Shown here: piece by piece, positions 9,375 through 20,064 of the stretch
How positions within the stretch are numbered: the first letter of the stretch is position 1
Layout of the letters: the number at the start of each line of letters is the position of its first letter
Source: Mycolicibacter sinensis
GTDB taxonomy: Bacteria > Actinomycetota > Actinomycetes > Mycobacteriales > Mycobacteriaceae
Length of the DNA: 56,837 bases
Direction: 5' to 3'
Assembly: GCF_001667375.1 (NCBI RefSeq)
Contig: NZ_LZIN01000079.1
Location: forward strand, 1-56,837
The notes under the pieces: model-generated
Told to the model about the DNA's origin: nothing
The model's input: the letters and a program-made list of their open reading frames with translations, nothing else
Databases searched by the model: none
Translations under genes and position numbers: made by a program

Positions 9375-10400
9375 TCAACCCGGCGTCAATGCCGCCACGA
9401 TGTCGGCGGCCTTCGCCCCGCGGACCGTCCGGTAGGCGGTCCCAGCCCACAGGCTGGTCCCGTGCGGGTCATCCATCGCCACTGCCGCCGCCCGGATCGG
9501 CCTGGTCATGTGGTTGATCTCCGGATATCCCACCGGCGCCACATAGTCGAAGGTCCGGGTGAAGTCGTTCTCCAGTCCGCGCGCGTAGCGGCCGGAGAAC
9601 GCACACGTCACCGTGGTGTTGATGAACTCCGGGTTCGTCAGCGCCGCACGGTGCGTCGGGTTGGTACCCGCCTCGTCCGCCAGCAGCAGTGCGGTACCGA
9701 TCTGGGCGGCCACCGCACCGCGTCCCAGCACCCCGGCCACATCGCCCGCGGTGCCCAGACCACCGGCCGCCACCAGCGGGACGTCACCGTGGGCGTGGCC
9801 GATCTCGGCCAGCAGATCCTCGAGCGGCTCGCTTCCCGGCCGCACGTCGGGCGCGAAGCTGCCACGGTGCCCGCCGGCGCCAGGGCCCTGCACCACCAAC
9901 GCGTCGGCGCCGTGCGCCACCGCGATACCGGCCTCGTACGCCGAGGTCACCGTGACCAGGGTCATGATGCGCAGCGCCCGCAGCCTCGCCAGGTCCTCCG
10001 GCGCCGGTGTCCCGAACGTGAACGAGACCACCGTGGGCCGTAGGTCGGCGATCACCTCGAGCTTCTCCGGCCAGCAGTCGTCGTCACCGGAGCGGGGCCG
10101 GCCCAGTTCGACGCCGTAATGCTCGGCCAGTGGTTCCAGCAGATCGGCATACTCGTCGAGCAGCACCATATCGGCACCACTGGGTTGCGGCACAAACAGA
10201 TTGGCCCCGATCGGGCCGGCCGTGGCGCTGCGTGCGGCGGTGATGTCGTCGGCCAACTGTTGCGGGGTTCGGTAACCGCCGGCGACAAAACCCAGCCCGC
10301 CCGCCTGCGACACGGCGGCCGCCAGCTCCGGTGTGCTGGGACCGCCGGCCATCGGCGCACCGAGCAGTGGGACCGCGAGTTCGGAGAAGCTGAAAGCCAT
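9375..10400 (-). CDS. Nitronate monooxygenase / 2-nitropropane dioxygenase family protein (Rv2781c type)
   Basis: This 341-residue FMN-dependent TIM-barrel protein has the N-terminal PLLGAPMAGG motif, an FMN/phosphate segment VAAGGLGTAGD and the family's VVQGPGAGGHRG segment near residue 168, where His is the likely catalytic base. It oxidises alkyl nitronates, or acts as a related flavin oxidoreductase. It starts 4 bp after the pepR stop, as in M. tuberculosis where Rv2781c follows pepR, and is probably co-transcribed with it. AGGGGG precedes ATG 10400. Confidence 0.88.
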   Translation of the reverse strand: MAFSFSELAVPLLGAPMAGGPSTPELAAAVSQAGGLGFVAGGYRTPQQLADDITAARSATAGPIGANLFVPQPSGADMVLLDEYADLLEPLAEHYGVELGRPRSGDDDCWPEKLEVIADLRPTVVSFTFGTPAPEDLARLRALRIMTLVTVTSAYEAGIAVAHGADALVVQGPGAGGHRGSFAPDVRPGSEPLEDLLAEIGHAHGDVPLVAAGGLGTAGDVAGVLGRGAVAAQIGTALLLADEAGTNPTHRAALTNPEFINTTVTCAFSGRYARGLENDFTRTFDYVAPVGYPEINHMTRPIRAAAVAMDDPHGTSLWAGTAYRTVRGAKAADIVAALTPG

Positions 10401-10404
10401 CCCC

Positions 10405-11718
10405 CTAGCCTGCCATTAACCGCAAACGCCGCGGAAGAGCCCCTTTCGAGCGGTACGGACCCAGAACAGCGACACCGTAGGGCTGGCGCAACAGTTGACG
10501 GGCCACCGCGTTGACCTCGTCGACGGTGACCGCGGACAGCTCCCGCAGGGTACGGGAGATGGGGCGGTGCCGTCCGTAGTTCAGTTCGGTACGGCCGAGC
10601 CGGTTCATCCGCGAACTCGAATCCTCCAGTCCCAGAACCAGTCCGCCGCGCAAGGATCCCTTGGCGATCCGGCACTCCTCGGCGGTGATGCCGTCGCGCG
10701 CAACCGCGTCGAGCACCTCGGTGGTCACTGCCGCCACTTCGGCGAACCGCTCCGGCTGGCAGGCGGTGTAGACCGACAGTGCACCCGCGTCGGCGAAGGT
10801 GTCCACCGACGAGTAGATCGAGTACGCCAGCCCGCGCGATTCCCGAACCTGTTGGAACAACCGCGAACTCAACCCCCCGCCGAGGGCGGTGTTGAGCACC
10901 GCCAGCGCCTGACGGTGCGGCCAGTACCTCCCCGGAGCGCGCACCCCCAGCGACATGTGGGTCTGGTCGGCGTCCCGGTTGACCACGGTCAGCCCGGGCG
11001 TGCCCGGCACCCGGGAAGTCCCGCGCCGCGGCTCGGCGGGCTTCTCGCCTCGAATCAGGCGATGCCCGAAGTGTTCTCGAACCAGCGCCACCACGGTGTC
11101 GTGATCGACATTGCCGGCCACCGCCACCACCATGCGCTCCGGGGTGTAGCGACGCTGGTGAAACGAGCGCAGCTGCTTAGCCGTCATCGCCGACACCGAC
11201 TCGACATTGCCGATCACCGGCCGTCCGATCGGATGGTCGCCGAACAGCGTCGACAAGAACACGTCGCCCAGCGCGTCCTCGGGATCATCGTCGCGCATCG
11301 CGAGTTCTTCGAGGACCACGTCGCGCTCGAGGTCGACGTCGGCGGCCGCGCAGGACCCGTTGAGCACCACGTCGCTCACCAGCGCGACGGCCAGCTCCAG
11401 ATCGCTGTCGAGCACGTGGGCGTAGTAGCAGGTGTGCTCTTTGCCGGTGAAGGCGTTGAGCTCACCGCCGACGGCGTCCATGGCCTGGGCGATGCCGGCC
11501 GCCGTGCGGGTCGGGGTGGCCTTGAACAGCAAGTGCTCCAGGAAGTGCGCCGCCCCGGCCACCGTGGCGCCCTCATCACGTGATCCGACGCCCACCCAGA
11601 CGCCCACCGACGCCGAACGGACCGCAGGGAGGTACTCGGTGACCACCCGCAGCCCGCCCGGCAGGGTGGTACGTCGCAGTGTGGCGCGCGCGATGTCAGC
11701 TCTCGGTGGCGGCGGCAT
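10405..11718 (-). CDS. pepR: M16 family zinc metalloprotease
   Basis: This 437-residue M16 (pitrilysin/processing-peptidase type) protease has the inverted zinc motif HFLEH at residues 58-62. The expected distal glutamate region follows, and a C-terminal inactive-like half begins around residue 220. The [16 protein letters not shown] segment is typical of the second domain. Length matches mycobacterial PepR (Rv2782c). ATG 11718 overlaps the end of gpsI by 23 bp, indicating translational coupling; the frame is open further upstream but only inside gpsI. It probably degrades small peptides in the cytosol. Confidence 0.93.
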   Translation of the reverse strand: MPPPPRADIARATLRRTTLPGGLRVVTEYLPAVRSASVGVWVGVGSRDEGATVAGAAHFLEHLLFKATPTRTAAGIAQAMDAVGGELNAFTGKEHTCYYAHVLDSDLELAVALVSDVVLNGSCAAADVDLERDVVLEELAMRDDDPEDALGDVFLSTLFGDHPIGRPVIGNVESVSAMTAKQLRSFHQRRYTPERMVVAVAGNVDHDTVVALVREHFGHRLIRGEKPAEPRRGTSRVPGTPGLTVVNRDADQTHMSLGVRAPGRYWPHRQALAVLNTALGGGLSSRLFQQVRESRGLAYSIYSSVDTFADAGALSVYTACQPERFAEVAAVTTEVLDAVARDGITAEECRIAKGSLRGGLVLGLEDSSSRMNRLGRTELNYGRHRPISRTLRELSAVTVDEVNAVARQLLRQPYGVAVLGPYRSKGALPRRLRLMAG

Positions 11719-13954
11719 CGGCAGGCTCGGTGGACCCCGCCTCTGGGGCCGACTCGGCGGCGTCCTCCACCGGCACCAGCGAGATCTTGCCGCGGTTGTC
11801 GATGTCGGCGATCTCCACTCGCAGCTTGTCGCCGACCTTGACGACGTCCTCGACCTTGGCGACGCGCTTGCCCTTGCCCAGCTTGGAGATATGCACCAGC
11901 CCGTCGCGGCCCGGCAGCAGCGAGATGAACGCGCCGAAGTCGGTGGTCTTGACGACGGTGCCCAGGAACCGCTCACCGATCTTGGGCAGCTGCGGGTTGG
12001 CGATCGCATTGATCTTGTCGATCGCGGCCTGCGCCGACGGGCCGTCGGTGGCTCCGACGAACACGGTGCCGTCGTCCTCGATGGAGATCTGGGCGCCGGT
12101 CTCCTCGGTGATCGAGTTGATCATCTTGCCCTTGGGCCCGATCACCTCGCCGATCTTGTCCACCGGAACCTTGATGGTGGTGACCCGCGGCGCGTACGGG
12201 CTCATCTCGTCGGGGGCGTCGATGGCCTCGGCCATCACCTCCAGGATGGTCAGCCGCGCGTCCTTGGCCTGCGACAGCGCGCCCGCGAGCACCTTGGACG
12301 GAATGCCGTCGAGCTTGGTGTCCAGCTGCAGCGCGGTGACGAAGTCCTTGGTGCCGGCGACCTTGAAGTCCATGTCGCCGAACGCGTCCTCGGCGCCCAG
12401 GATGTCGGTGAGCGCAACGAACCGGCGCTCGGTCTTGCCGTCGACTTCTACGTCGTCGGAGACCAGGCCCATCGCGATGCCGGCGACCGGAGCCTTCAGC
12501 GGCACTCCGGCGTTGAGCAGTGCCAGCGTGGAGGCGCAGACCGAGCCCATCGAGGTGGATCCGTTGGAGCTCAGGGCTTCCGAGACCTGCCGGATGGCGT
12601 AGGGGAACTCCTCGACGCTGGGCAGCACCGGAATCAGGGCCCGCTCGGCCAATGCGCCATGGCCGATTTCGCGGCGCTTGGGCGAACCGACCCGGCCGGT
12701 CTCACCGGTGGAGTACGGCGGGAAGTTGTAGTGGTGCATGTAGCGCTTGGACGTCTCCGGCCCCAGCGAGTCGATCTGCTGGGCCATCTTCATCATGTCC
12801 AGCGTGGTCACACCCATGATCTGGGTCTCGCCGCGCTCGAACAGCGCGCTACCGTGCGCCCGGGGCACCACGGCGACCTCCGCGCTCAGCGCCCGAATGT
12901 CGGTGATGCCGCGACCGTCGATGCGGAAGTGGTCGGTCAGAATGCGCTGGCGCACCAGCTGTTTGGTCAGGCTGCGGTAGGCCGCGCTGATCTCCTTCTC
13001 GCGTCCCTCGTAGGTTTCGGCGAGCCGCGCGACCACCTCCGCCTTGATCTCCTCGGTGCGATCGTCGCGCTCGGCCTTGCCGGCGATGGTCAGCGCCTTG
13101 GCCAGCTCATCGGTGGCCACCGAGGCCACCGAGTAGTAGACGTCCTCACCGTAGGAGGGGAACAGCGGGTAGTCGGCGGTCGGTTTCGCGGCGGCGTCGG
13201 ACAGCTCCTGCTGGGCCTTGCACAGCGCCGCGATGAACGGCTTCGCCGCTTCCAGGCCGTCGGCGACCACCGTCTCGGTCGGCGCCTGCGCACCGGCTTC
13301 GATCAGCTCGATGACGTTCTCGGTGGCCTCCGCCTCGACCATCATGATCGCGACATCGCCGTCTTCCAGGACACGCCCGGCCAGCACCATGTCGAACACC
13401 GCGCGCTCGAGCTGCTCGACGGTGGGGAAAGCCACCCAGCTGCCGTCGATCAGCGCCACCCGCGCCGCGCCGACCGGCCCGGAGAACGGCAGGCCGGCCA
13501 ACTGCGTGGAGGCCGACGCGGCGTTGATCGCCACCACGTCGTAGAGGTCCTTGGGGTCGAGGCTCAGCACCGTGACCACGACCTGGATCTCGTTGCGCAG
13601 GCCCTCGACGAACGACGGGCGCAGCGGGCGGTCGGTGAGCCGGCAGGTCAGGATCGCGTCGGTGGACGGCCGGCCCTCGCGGCGGAAGAACGAGCCGGGG
13701 ATGCGCCCGGCGGCATACATCCGCTCCTCGACGTCGACGGTGAGCGGGAAGAAGTCGAAGTGCTCCTTGGGAGCCTTGCTGGCGGTGGTCGCCGACAGCA
13801 GCATGGTTTCGTCGTCGAGGTAAGCGACGACACTGCCGGCCGCCTGCTGGGCCAACCGGCCGGTCTCGAAGCGGATGGTGCGGGTGCCGAAGCTCCCGTT
13901 GTCGATGGTGGCGGTGGACTCGAAAACGCCTTCTTCTATTTCAATTGCAGACAT
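11696..13954 (-). CDS. gpsI: Polynucleotide phosphorylase / guanosine pentaphosphate synthetase
   Basis: This 752-residue enzyme performs phosphate-dependent 3'-5' RNA degradation and 3' tailing. Two RNase PH-like halves occupy about residues 15-550, a KH domain follows near 590-650 ([18 protein letters not shown]), and an S1 domain near 660-735 ([21 protein letters not shown]). An acidic Ala/Glu/Ser tail ends the protein. It follows rpsO on the same strand, as in most bacteria, with a 291-bp gap. That gap holds no recognisable gene; M. tuberculosis has lppU there. Confidence 0.97.
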   Translation of the reverse strand: MSAIEIEEGVFESTATIDNGSFGTRTIRFETGRLAQQAAGSVVAYLDDETMLLSATTASKAPKEHFDFFPLTVDVEERMYAAGRIPGSFFRREGRPSTDAILTCRLTDRPLRPSFVEGLRNEIQVVVTVLSLDPKDLYDVVAINAASASTQLAGLPFSGPVGAARVALIDGSWVAFPTVEQLERAVFDMVLAGRVLEDGDVAIMMVEAEATENVIELIEAGAQAPTETVVADGLEAAKPFIAALCKAQQELSDAAAKPTADYPLFPSYGEDVYYSVASVATDELAKALTIAGKAERDDRTEEIKAEVVARLAETYEGREKEISAAYRSLTKQLVRQRILTDHFRIDGRGITDIRALSAEVAVVPRAHGSALFERGETQIMGVTTLDMMKMAQQIDSLGPETSKRYMHHYNFPPYSTGETGRVGSPKRREIGHGALAERALIPVLPSVEEFPYAIRQVSEALSSNGSTSMGSVCASTLALLNAGVPLKAPVAGIAMGLVSDDVEVDGKTERRFVALTDILGAEDAFGDMDFKVAGTKDFVTALQLDTKLDGIPSKVLAGALSQAKDARLTILEVMAEAIDAPDEMSPYAPRVTTIKVPVDKIGEVIGPKGKMINSITEETGAQISIEDDGTVFVGATDGPSAQAAIDKINAIANPQLPKIGERFLGTVVKTTDFGAFISLLPGRDGLVHISKLGKGKRVAKVEDVVKVGDKLRVEIADIDNRGKISLVPVEDAAESAPEAGSTEPADAAATES

Positions 13955-14245
13955 GGACGCCCGTGCGGCCTTCCTGGTTCGTTCAGCTGTTTCGCAACGC
14001 CAGACGTGGACCTGTGCAGGACCTGGATGCGGCTACGGTCGTCGATCGAAGCGGCCGGATCTGTAGAACTCCTCGACCCGGCTGCCACTACCGAAGACCG
14101 CCCGACTCAGGTCTGGGCTGATCGCCCCGAACGTGTCCCGTCGTGACGTGCCGGAGTGACGCGCGCGGACTGCGTGGGCCACACCGATCTCCGGGCGGGG
14201 CCCGGAACGGTCTCACTCTACACGGCGGCGTTTGCCGCCGGTTGG

Positions 14246-14515
14246 TCAGCGACGCAGGCCCAGGCGCTCAATGAGCGAGCGGTACCGCGCCACATCGATC
14301 TGGGCGAGGTACTTGAGCAGACGACGCCGCCGGCCGACCAGCAGCAGCAGGCCGCGCCGGGAGTGGTGGTCGTGCTTGTGGGTCTTGAGGTGCTCGGTGA
14401 GGTCGATGATCCGCTTGGTGAGCAGCGCGACCTGCGCCTCCGGAGAACCGGTGTCGGTCTCGTGCAGACCGTAGTTACCCAGGATCTCTTTTTTCTGCTC
14501 GACTGTCAGTGCCAC
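14246..14515 (-). CDS. rpsO: 30S ribosomal protein S15
   Basis: This is an 89-residue protein of exactly the usual S15 length, with the family signature ([15 protein letters not shown] and [19 protein letters not shown]). It binds the central domain of 16S rRNA and nucleates 30S assembly. GTG 14515 is the start: it gives the normal N-terminus and has GGAGA about eight bases upstream, whereas the longer frame to 14620 adds unrelated residues. It is followed by gpsI, the usual pairing. Confidence 0.97.
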   Translation of the reverse strand: MALTVEQKKEILGNYGLHETDTGSPEAQVALLTKRIIDLTEHLKTHKHDHHSRRGLLLLVGRRRRLLKYLAQIDVARYRSLIERLGLRR

Positions 14516-14632
14516 GAAAACATCTCCATCAATCGGTCCCGCGAATGTCATTACGGCGGCCACCGCGGACTGCAGCACGCCGAGGGGCGAGTCTAGCAGC
14601 GCCTCCCGCACCTTTCCCAATCGTGCGGGCGG

Positions 14633-15616
14633 TCAGTCTTCGGCCAACAGAGCGCGGGTCTTGTCCACGTCGGTGTTCATCGCCGCCACCAGATCCGCCA
14701 CCGAGTTGAACTTCTCCTGACCCCGGATCCGGCTGACGAAATCGACGGCGACCCGCTGGCCGTACAGGTCGGCGGTTTGGTCCAGTACGAACGCCTCGAC
14801 GGTGCGGGCCCGCCCGGAGAAGGTCGGGTTGGTGCCGACCGACACCGCCGCCCGGCAGCGCTGACCGGCGATGACGGTGCCGGGCACCGGGCCGTGCCCC
14901 AGCACGGTGAACCACGCCGCGTACACCCCGTCGGCCGGAATGGCCGCATACGCCGACGGTGCCACGTTGGCGGTCGGGAAGCCCAGGTCCTTCCCGCGGC
15001 CATCCCCGCGCACCACCAAGCCCTCGACCCGGTGCGGCCGGCCCAGGGCCTCGGCCGCGGCGACGACGTCGCCGGCGTCCACGCAGGACCGGATGTAGGT
15101 CGAGGAGAAGGTGACCGACTGGGCCGGGTCGGTGTCGGCGCGCTCGGCCACCAGCGACACCGACTTCACCCCGAAACCGAACTGCTCACCGGCGCGGCGC
15201 AACGTCTCGACGTTGCCCGCCGCCTTGCGGCCGAAGGTGAAGTTCTCCCCCACCACCACGTCCACCACGTGCAGGCGCTCGACCAGAAGTTCGTGGATGT
15301 AGCGGTCCGGGGTGAGCTTCATGAAGTCGTGGGTGAACGGGATCACCAGGAACACGTCTACGCCGGCCTCTTCGACGAGCTCGGCGCGGCGCGCCAACGT
15401 GGTGAGTTGCGCGGGATGGTTGCCGGGGTAGACCACTTCCATCGGGTGCGGGTCGAAGGTCATCAGCACCGTCGGCACACCGCGGGCTCTACCGGTCTTC
15501 ACCGCATGGGCGATCAGTTCGGCATGGCCGCGGTGCACACCGTCGAACACGCCGATGGTGAGCACGCACCTGCCCCAGTCTGTGGGGATCTCGTCCTGCC
15601 CCCGCCACCGCTGCAC
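14633..15616 (-). CDS. ribF: Bifunctional riboflavin kinase / FAD synthetase
   Basis: This 327-residue RibF makes FMN and then FAD from riboflavin. The N-terminal adenylyltransferase domain shows TIGVFDGVHRGH near residue 20. The C-terminal riboflavin kinase domain shows RGDGRGKDLGFPTAN near residue 200. The start is GTG 15616. The divergent sirR gene begins only 24 bp away, so both promoters must overlap or lie within the neighbouring genes. The many flavoenzymes in this window all depend on its product. Confidence 0.95.
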   Translation of the reverse strand: MQRWRGQDEIPTDWGRCVLTIGVFDGVHRGHAELIAHAVKTGRARGVPTVLMTFDPHPMEVVYPGNHPAQLTTLARRAELVEEAGVDVFLVIPFTHDFMKLTPDRYIHELLVERLHVVDVVVGENFTFGRKAAGNVETLRRAGEQFGFGVKSVSLVAERADTDPAQSVTFSSTYIRSCVDAGDVVAAAEALGRPHRVEGLVVRGDGRGKDLGFPTANVAPSAYAAIPADGVYAAWFTVLGHGPVPGTVIAGQRCRAAVSVGTNPTFSGRARTVEAFVLDQTADLYGQRVAVDFVSRIRGQEKFNSVADLVAAMNTDVDKTRALLAED

Positions 15617-15640
15617 ATCCGCAAGCCTAAACTGTGTGCC

Positions 15641-16330
15641 GTGAGCCCTTGGGAGCAGTCGGACGGGCTGACTAGCGTCGCCCAGGACTACCTGAAGGTC
15701 ATCTGGACCGCCCAGGAGTGGTCACCCGACAAGGTCAGCACCAAGATGCTGGCGGAGAAGATCGGTGTATCGGCCAGCACCGCATCGGAATCGATCCGCA
15801 AACTCGCCGAAGCCGGCCTGGTGGACCACGAGAAGTACGGCGCGGTAACCCTCACCGACGAGGGACGGCGCGCTGCGCTGGGCATGGTGCGCCGGCACCG
15901 GTTGATCGAGACGTTTCTGGTGCGCGAGCTGGGCTACAGCTGGGACGAGGTGCACGACGAGGCCGAGGTGCTCGAGCACGCGGTCTCCGATGCGCTGGTG
16001 GACCGCATCGACGCCAAATTGGGATTTCCGCAGCGCGACCCCCACGGCGACCCGATCCCGGCGGCCGACGGGCAGGTGCCCACCCCCCCGGCCCGTCAGT
16101 TGTGGGAGTGCGCCGACGGCGACTCCGGCACGGTGGCCCGGATCTCCGATGCCGACCCGGAGATGCTGCGCTACTTCGACGGAGTGGGCATCAGCCTCGA
16201 TGCTCGCGTCCAGGTGCTGACCCGCCGCGAGTTCGCCGGGATCATCTCGGTGGCCCTGGAGTCGCCCGCCGGCGAGCAGGCGACCATAGACCTGGGAAGC
16301 CCTGCGGCACAGGCGATCTGGGTGGTGTGA
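15641..16330 (+). CDS. sirR: DtxR/MntR-family metal-dependent transcriptional repressor (SirR)
   Basis: This 229-residue regulator has an N-terminal winged-helix domain (residues about 8-70, with KMLAEKIGVSASTASESIRK as the recognition helix region). A metal-binding dimerisation domain follows (RHRLIETFLVRELGYSWDEVHDEAEVLEH) and then an SH3-like C-terminal domain. It matches M. tuberculosis Rv2788 (SirR/MntR), which responds to manganese or iron. GTG 15641 was chosen for the family N-terminus; only 24 bp separate it from ribF, so its message may be leaderless. Confidence 0.92.
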   Translation: MSPWEQSDGLTSVAQDYLKVIWTAQEWSPDKVSTKMLAEKIGVSASTASESIRKLAEAGLVDHEKYGAVTLTDEGRRAALGMVRRHRLIETFLVRELGYSWDEVHDEAEVLEHAVSDALVDRIDAKLGFPQRDPHGDPIPAADGQVPTPPARQLWECADGDSGTVARISDADPEMLRYFDGVGISLDARVQVLTRREFAGIISVALESPAGEQATIDLGSPAAQAIWVV

Positions 16331-16346
16331 TCGTCGGCCTGCCGGA

Positions 16347-17234
16347 TCACCTCAGGTGGCCGACGAGCTGTCCTTGCTCTCCGAAAAGCTTGTGACGCCA
16401 TGCGGCTTCCAGCTCCGTGGTGTCGATCTGGGACGGGTGGAATCCGGCCTTCTTGAACGGGCCCATCGCGGAGTAGAAGCCCGTCCACATCGGCGTGCGC
16501 AGCATCTGCACGGTCTCCCGCAGGATCCGGAGCGGCCGCCGGCGCCCCTCGCGGTCGGTGGTGGCGATCGAGAGCCAGGCGAACAGCACCAGGATCGGGA
16601 TGCCGCAGTTCTGCGCGAACCGCATCCAGCGGATGCGCGTCGATTCCGGCACGCCGACAGCCCGATACACGTCGAAGGCGACCGACTTGTGTTCCAGTTC
16701 TTCCAACGCATGCCAGTTGAGCAGGTTGCGAATCTCGGGGTCGTACATCATCGCCTGAATCTCGGGGCTTTTGAGGATGTTCTCCGCCCACACCGCGGTG
16801 AAGTGCTCGGCGGCCACGGTGAAGCCGAGGAAGAAGTGCCGGAGCCGGGGCAGCCGATCCGGGCTCGGGTACTGCTTGTCGAGGAACTTCTCCATCCGCT
16901 CGGTGCTCTCCAACAGATACTCGAACCAGGCGGTGGGATACCCCATCGCGGTGAGCTGCTCGTTGAGCTCACGGTGCCCGCGCCCGTGAGTTTTCTCCTG
17001 CCCGATGAATCCGGCCACCCGCTTGCGCAGGTCCGGGTCGGCGATCTGGTCTTTGTAGCGGCCTACCGACCGCACGAAGATCTCTTCGCCCGGCGGGAAG
17101 ATCGCCGACAGAATCGCGATCAGGTGGCTGAACACCATATTGCCGTCGGCGAAGTACTTGTCGGTGCCGGCCACGCCGAACCCGAAGCTCATCCGGCGCA
17201 CCGCCGGGTAGGCCACGTCGTGAGATGCAGTCAT
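16347..17234 (-). CDS. PF10118 family protein, paralogue of the 8311-9219 product
   Basis: This 295-residue protein has the same motif series as its paralogue: GEEIFVRSV, GQEKTHGRGH near residue 92, TVAAEHFTAVWAE near residue 150 and EELEHKSVAFDVYR near residue 185. These suggest a two-metal site. Unlike the paralogue it has no reductase or hydrolase beside it. It is convergent with sirR, and its start faces the tail of the AraC gene. The family is labelled metal-dependent hydrolase, but the reaction is unproven as far as I know. ATG 17234 is the only reasonable start. Confidence 0.8.
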   Translation of the reverse strand: MTASHDVAYPAVRRMSFGFGVAGTDKYFADGNMVFSHLIAILSAIFPPGEEIFVRSVGRYKDQIADPDLRKRVAGFIGQEKTHGRGHRELNEQLTAMGYPTAWFEYLLESTERMEKFLDKQYPSPDRLPRLRHFFLGFTVAAEHFTAVWAENILKSPEIQAMMYDPEIRNLLNWHALEELEHKSVAFDVYRAVGVPESTRIRWMRFAQNCGIPILVLFAWLSIATTDREGRRRPLRILRETVQMLRTPMWTGFYSAMGPFKKAGFHPSQIDTTELEAAWRHKLFGEQGQLVGHLR

Positions 17235-17285
17235 GGTCTCACTCTGACCCGGCGGGCCGATCGATGTAATGCGCGAACCGGACAG

Positions 17286-17429
17286 CTATTTGATGGATCC
17301 GGACACCTCGGATGTTGGAGCGGCCTTCGCGGACCGCAGGTCGAAGTCGGCCCGCACCGGTGGTTCGCCGAGGCGGGCGCGATAGCGGGTCGGGTCCACG
17401 GCCACAATCGGCTCGGCGGTCCCTGGTCA
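17286..17429 (-). pseudogene. Possible C-terminal remnant of a lost gene
   Basis: Minus-strand codons encode EPIVAVDPTRYRARLGEPP and continue to a TAG at 17286-17288, with strong GC bias at third positions as in real genes. There is no start or N-terminal part, and the AraC gene ends at 17427. I cannot assign a family. It could also be chance coding-like sequence in a GC-rich intergenic region. Confidence 0.22.
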
Positions 17430-18464
17430 GCGACCGCGGTGTCTGCTCGGCGGTGTACCAGTCCAGCGGATGAAGGCGCGGGTGAACGCGGCGGTCTCCG
17501 AATAGCCCAGTTGCCGGGCGGTCTCCTCGACAGTTAACCCCGATTCGAGCAGCGCCGCCGCCAGCGTCGCCCGCACCTCGTCGACCAGGGCACGGTAGCT
17601 GGTGCGCTCGGCCGCCAACCGGCGATGCAGGGTGCGCTCGGCGATGCACAGTTCGGCGGCGATGTCGGCCATCGACGGCAGCTGGCCGGGGTCGCGGACC
17701 AGGCGGGTCCGCACCAACGCGGCGATCCCGCGGCGCTGTCGCCGGGCCTCCAACAGGTCCTCACACTGCTGCACACACAGTTGTGCGGTCGCGGCGTCGG
17801 CGGCCGGCATCGCCTGCCCCAGCACCTCGTTGGGGATCATGATCGCACTGCGGGTGGACGTCGTGTCGATCTCGATGACCAGTCCGGGGAAAACAAGGCG
17901 ATCCGTCGGTATCTCGATGCCGGGCAGTTCGACCTTGAGCGGCGTCGGCGATTCCAATTGCCCGATCAGTAGCGGCGCCAGGTTGATCACGGCGAACAGA
18001 TCGCGTTCGAGCATGAACTCCCGCACGTCGGCGGGAACCTGACTGTCGTCGAACTCGATGACGGCGCCGGCGGCGGTGTCGCAGCGGGTGATCCGAAGGA
18101 AAGTCGACGACAGCGCCGCAAAGCGGCAGGCGATGTTGACGGCGTCGCCCCAGGTCGGGCTGGCCAGCAGCGCATAGCCGAGAATCCCCATGTTGGCGAA
18201 GTTGTACTGCAGCCCGACGTCGCGGGCGAACTCGTGCGGATCGGCAACGCGGGCAAGGATGTTGCGCAAGATCGCCAATTCCTGGCCGGCTTGAACCTCG
18301 GTGGCGCTGTTCTCGATGTCGGCCGGCGACACATCGGTGCCGGCCAGGCAGTCGGCCGTAGCCACCCCGTGCAGGCGGGCCGCCTCGATCAGGTGCCGAG
18401 TGGTCGCCACCGGCCGCGGAACGTCCCAGTCGGCCCCATGAGCGTGCGCTTCCCCGACCACCAT
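17427..18464 (-). CDS. AraC-family transcriptional regulator, VirS-like
   Basis: This 345-residue regulator has an N-terminal effector-binding domain of the type found in VirS/OruR-like AraC proteins, and a C-terminal double helix-turn-helix (about residues 250-340; MADIAAELCIAERTLHRRLA and GYSETAAFTRAFIRWTGTPP). It is divergent from a flavin monooxygenase gene, exactly as VirS is divergent from mymA in M. tuberculosis. It therefore probably once activated that module, whose first two genes are now broken. ATG 18464 avoids an Arg-rich extension. Confidence 0.87.
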   Translation of the reverse strand: MVVGEAHAHGADWDVPRPVATTRHLIEAARLHGVATADCLAGTDVSPADIENSATEVQAGQELAILRNILARVADPHEFARDVGLQYNFANMGILGYALLASPTWGDAVNIACRFAALSSTFLRITRCDTAAGAVIEFDDSQVPADVREFMLERDLFAVINLAPLLIGQLESPTPLKVELPGIEIPTDRLVFPGLVIEIDTTSTRSAIMIPNEVLGQAMPAADAATAQLCVQQCEDLLEARRQRRGIAALVRTRLVRDPGQLPSMADIAAELCIAERTLHRRLAAERTSYRALVDEVRATLAAALLESGLTVEETARQLGYSETAAFTRAFIRWTGTPPSRHRGR

Positions 18465-18537
18465 GTGTCCGAAGATATCAAATCGAGGTCTGCAACGGTC
18501 ATTCCGTCGCATCCGGGCGATTCATAGCGTGGCGGTC

Positions 18538-20029
18538 ATGCCCGTTTCCCCCGACCACGAGATCATCGTCATCGGAGCCGGTTTCTCCGGTATCGGGGTC
18601 GCCATCAAGCTGCGGCAATCCGGCTTCGACGACTTCGTGATCATCGAGGCCGGCGACGAGGCCGGCGGCACCTGGTACTGGAACACCTATCCTGGTGTGG
18701 CGGTGGATATTCCGTCGTTCTCCTACCAGTTCTCGTTCGAACAGCGCCCGAACTGGTCACGCAGCTATGCGCCGGGCCGGGAATTGAAGGGCTACGCCGA
18801 GCACTGCGTCGACAAGTACGGCATCCGCGGCCACATCCGGTTCGGCGTCACGATCACCTCCGCAACCTACGACGACACGCGCAACCTGTGGCGGCTGACC
18901 ACCGCCGCCGGCGACGAGCTCACCGCCCGCTACGTCGTCAACGCCTCCGGCGTGCTGGTCACCCCCAACTATCCCGACATCCCCGGCGTCACCGACTTCG
19001 CCGGTGACACCCTGCACACCGCCCGCTGGAATCACGACGTGGACCTGGCCGGCAAACGGGTCGCGATCATCGGCACCGGAGCCTCGGCGGTGCAGATCAT
19101 CCCGGCGATCGCGCCCGACGTCGAGTCACTCACCGTGTTTCAGCGCACCGCAATCTGGTGTCTGCCCAAACCCGATTTCACGTTGCCCCGCCCGGTGCAA
19201 AAGCTGATGGCCCGGCTGCCCGGGGTACGGCACGCGCTGCGGCTGGCCAGCCACGCCTTCGTCGAGGTGACGTTCCCCATCGCGGCACTACTTCACCGCA
19301 ATCCCCGGCTCGCACCGGTGGGAATCCTGGTTCACCCGCTACCTGCGCAGCCAGCTCAACGACCCGAAGCTGGCCGAGCAGCTCACCCCGCGCTACGCGC
19401 CCGGCTGCAAACGCCCCAGTTTCCACAACGGCTACTACGCGGCCTTCAACCGTGCCAACGTGGCGCTGCAGACCACCCCGATCAGCCACATCAGCGCTTC
19501 TGCTGTGCACACCACCGACGGCACCGCCCACGAGATCGACGTGTTGATCCTGGCGACCGGATTCAAGGTGTTCGATCCCGACAACCTGCCCACCTACCGG
19601 CTGACCGGGCGCGACGGTGTGGAACAGGGCCGGTGGTGGCAGGAGAACCGCTACCAGGCCTACCACGGCATCAGCGTCCCGGGTTTTCCCAACCACTTCT
19701 CGGTTTTCGGCCCGTACGGCTACAACGGCGCGTCGTACTTCACCCTGATCGAGGCGCAGACCGCCCACATCCTGCGCTGTCTGCGCCACGCCCGGGCGAC
19801 CGGAGCGAACCGGGTGGAGGTGACCGCCGCCGCCAACGACCGGTACTTCGCCGAGATGCTGTCGCGGCGGGGCCGGCAGGTGTTCTGGCAGGACAGCTGC
19901 AGCCTGGCCAACAGTTACTACTTCAGCCCGCACGGCGACGTGCCGCTGAAACCAACCACCACCATCGAGACGTTCTGGCGCAGCAGCCGGTTCGATCTAT
20001 CCGACTACGGGTTCGACCGCACCAATTGA
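18538..20029 (+). pseudogene. Frameshifted MymA-like flavin-containing (Baeyer-Villiger type) monooxygenase
   Basis: From ATG 18538 the frame encodes a normal FAD-binding motif (VIGAGFSGIGVAIKLRQSG), the BVMO fingerprint FAGDTLHTARW and the NADPH motif IIGTGASAVQI. After AALLHRNPRLAP (about 19315) homology moves to the +1 frame: WESWFTRYLRSQ, GCKRPSFHN, LATGFKVFD, and on to TGA 20027-20029. One small indel between about 19290 and 19321 therefore splits an otherwise full-length gene of about 495 codons. A sequencing error is possible. The deleted neighbour downstream favours real decay. Confidence 0.8.
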
Positions 20030-20064
20030 ACGAACCCGAACAACTCTGAGCCGCAAGGGAAAAC

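Noticed and set aside
11432..14146. A 904-codon open frame on the plus strand
   Set aside because: It lies antisense to pepR and gpsI, both unmistakable. Its His/Gly/Asp/Arg-rich composition is the usual reverse-strand shadow of a high-GC gene.
19290..19321. Programmed frameshifting in the MymA-like gene
   Set aside because: There is no slippery heptamer or obvious downstream structure, and the neighbouring lipR-like gene is also broken, so mutation or sequencing error is the simpler explanation.
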